A DNA stretch of 13,791 nucleotides, taken from contig MGTA01000050.1 of the NCBI GenBank assembly GCA_001799225.1, positions 1 to 13,791 on the forward strand. Direction: 5' to 3'. The notes below the pieces were generated by a model, which was not told where the DNA came from, searched no databases, and saw only the letters and a program-made list of their open reading frames with translations. Positions within the stretch are counted from its first letter, which is position 1; every line of letters starts with the position of its first letter. Positions 13,466-13,791 of the stretch are shown in pieces. The DNA is from Deltaproteobacteria bacterium RIFOXYD12_FULL_50_9 (GTDB taxonomy: Bacteria > Desulfobacterota > Desulfobulbia > Desulfobulbales > CALZHT01). Position numbers and translations under genes: made by a program.

Positions 13466-13791
13466 CTAAGAGGTTGCTAATAAATCCGAATAGATGCATT
13501 TTGCCCTGTCAGCCAATTCCACCTGTTTAGCCTGCGCCTCCTGTAACATGGAGTGTCTGAACAAATCATCTTCAGCAATATGCAAAATTGCATCAGCCCA
13601 AGCGTCCTGATCCTGCCGCACAATCAACCCATCTACCCCGTGGTTGACAACTTCGGCACAAAGGCTGTTCGGTGTATAGATACCTACTGCACCACAGCGA
13701 GTAATATCAAAAAACTTGGTATATGAACGCGCCCGATTGAAAGACGAAGATAGCAAAGGGGCCAGGCCTATATGCCGACCCGGTGTTGAAA
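13466..13791 (-). CDS. Glycosyltransferase, C-terminal part (cut by window edge)
   Basis: The frame is open to the right edge of the window, so only the last 107 residues are visible and the true start lies outside. The first visible residues, GRHIGLAPLLSSSFNRARSY followed by TKFFDITRCGAVGIYT, match the donor-binding half of GT-B glycosyltransferases found in polysaccharide loci. NHGVDGLIV and a final helix (AWADAILHIAEDDLF) complete the usual ending. Such enzymes transfer sugar from a nucleotide donor in the cytoplasm. Sugar and acceptor cannot be told. It is separated from cysC by 333 bp, so it may be in a different transcript of the same capsule locus. Confidence 0.72.
   Translation of the reverse strand, partial: STPGRHIGLAPLLSSSFNRARSYTKFFDITRCGAVGIYTPNSLCAEVVNHGVDGLIVRQDQDAWADAILHIAEDDLFRHSMLQEAQAKQVELADRAKCIYSDLLATS

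Overview
This window looks like chromosome from a Gram-negative bacterium, most likely a sulfate-reducing or sulfur-metabolising deltaproteobacterium (Desulfobacterota, perhaps Desulfobulbales). The case rests on gene content: a Kdo-based capsule pathway implies an outer membrane, and the small SAP-like/Cys-rich protein, the Trp-less dodecin and the rsfS-gpmI pair all recall that group. This is a by-eye assignment; no search was run.

Layout. (1) Positions 1-657, + strand: a promoter, a dodecin gene and a 61-residue SAP-like protein with a cysteine-rich tail. (2) Positions 658-6201, - strand: a tight housekeeping operon read right to left: rsfS, gpmI, thrC, a purine nucleoside phosphorylase and mtaD. 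It has 4-nt overlaps at rsfS/gpmI and phosphorylase/mtaD, and a good sigma-70 promoter plus a 5'-UTR hairpin upstream. Its last stop codon directly abuts the stop codon of the convergent SAP-like gene. (3) Positions 6360-7815, - strand: a single-gene unit for a secreted protein with two fibronectin-III-like repeats and a C-terminal DUF1566/Lcl domain. It has its own strong promoter, a doubled Shine-Dalgarno and a clear intrinsic terminator. (4) Positions 7908-13791, - strand: part of an ABC-transporter-type (group 2-like) capsule locus. Read right to left it holds the end of a glycosyltransferase (cut by the window edge), an APS kinase (cysC), the N-terminal module of KpsC, CMP-Kdo synthetase (kdsB/kpsU), the C-terminal module of KpsC, and kpsS.

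How the genes work together. KdsB makes CMP-Kdo. KpsS and the two KpsC modules use it to build the poly-beta-Kdo linker on the lipid end of the capsule. CysC makes PAPS, which suggests, but does not prove, a sulfated polysaccharide. In the housekeeping operon, MtaD (methylthioadenosine/SAH deaminase) sits with a PNP-family enzyme. By eye that enzyme combines a 6-oxopurine-type base pocket (Asn) with a hydrophobic 5' pocket (Leu in place of the usual His). That is the pattern expected for a methylthioinosine phosphorylase, so the pair may be a two-step MTA salvage route.

The two points most worth following up are the KpsC protein split into two genes around kdsB, and the MtaD/putative MTI-phosphorylase pair. 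No mobile element, CRISPR array, tRNA or rRNA was seen.
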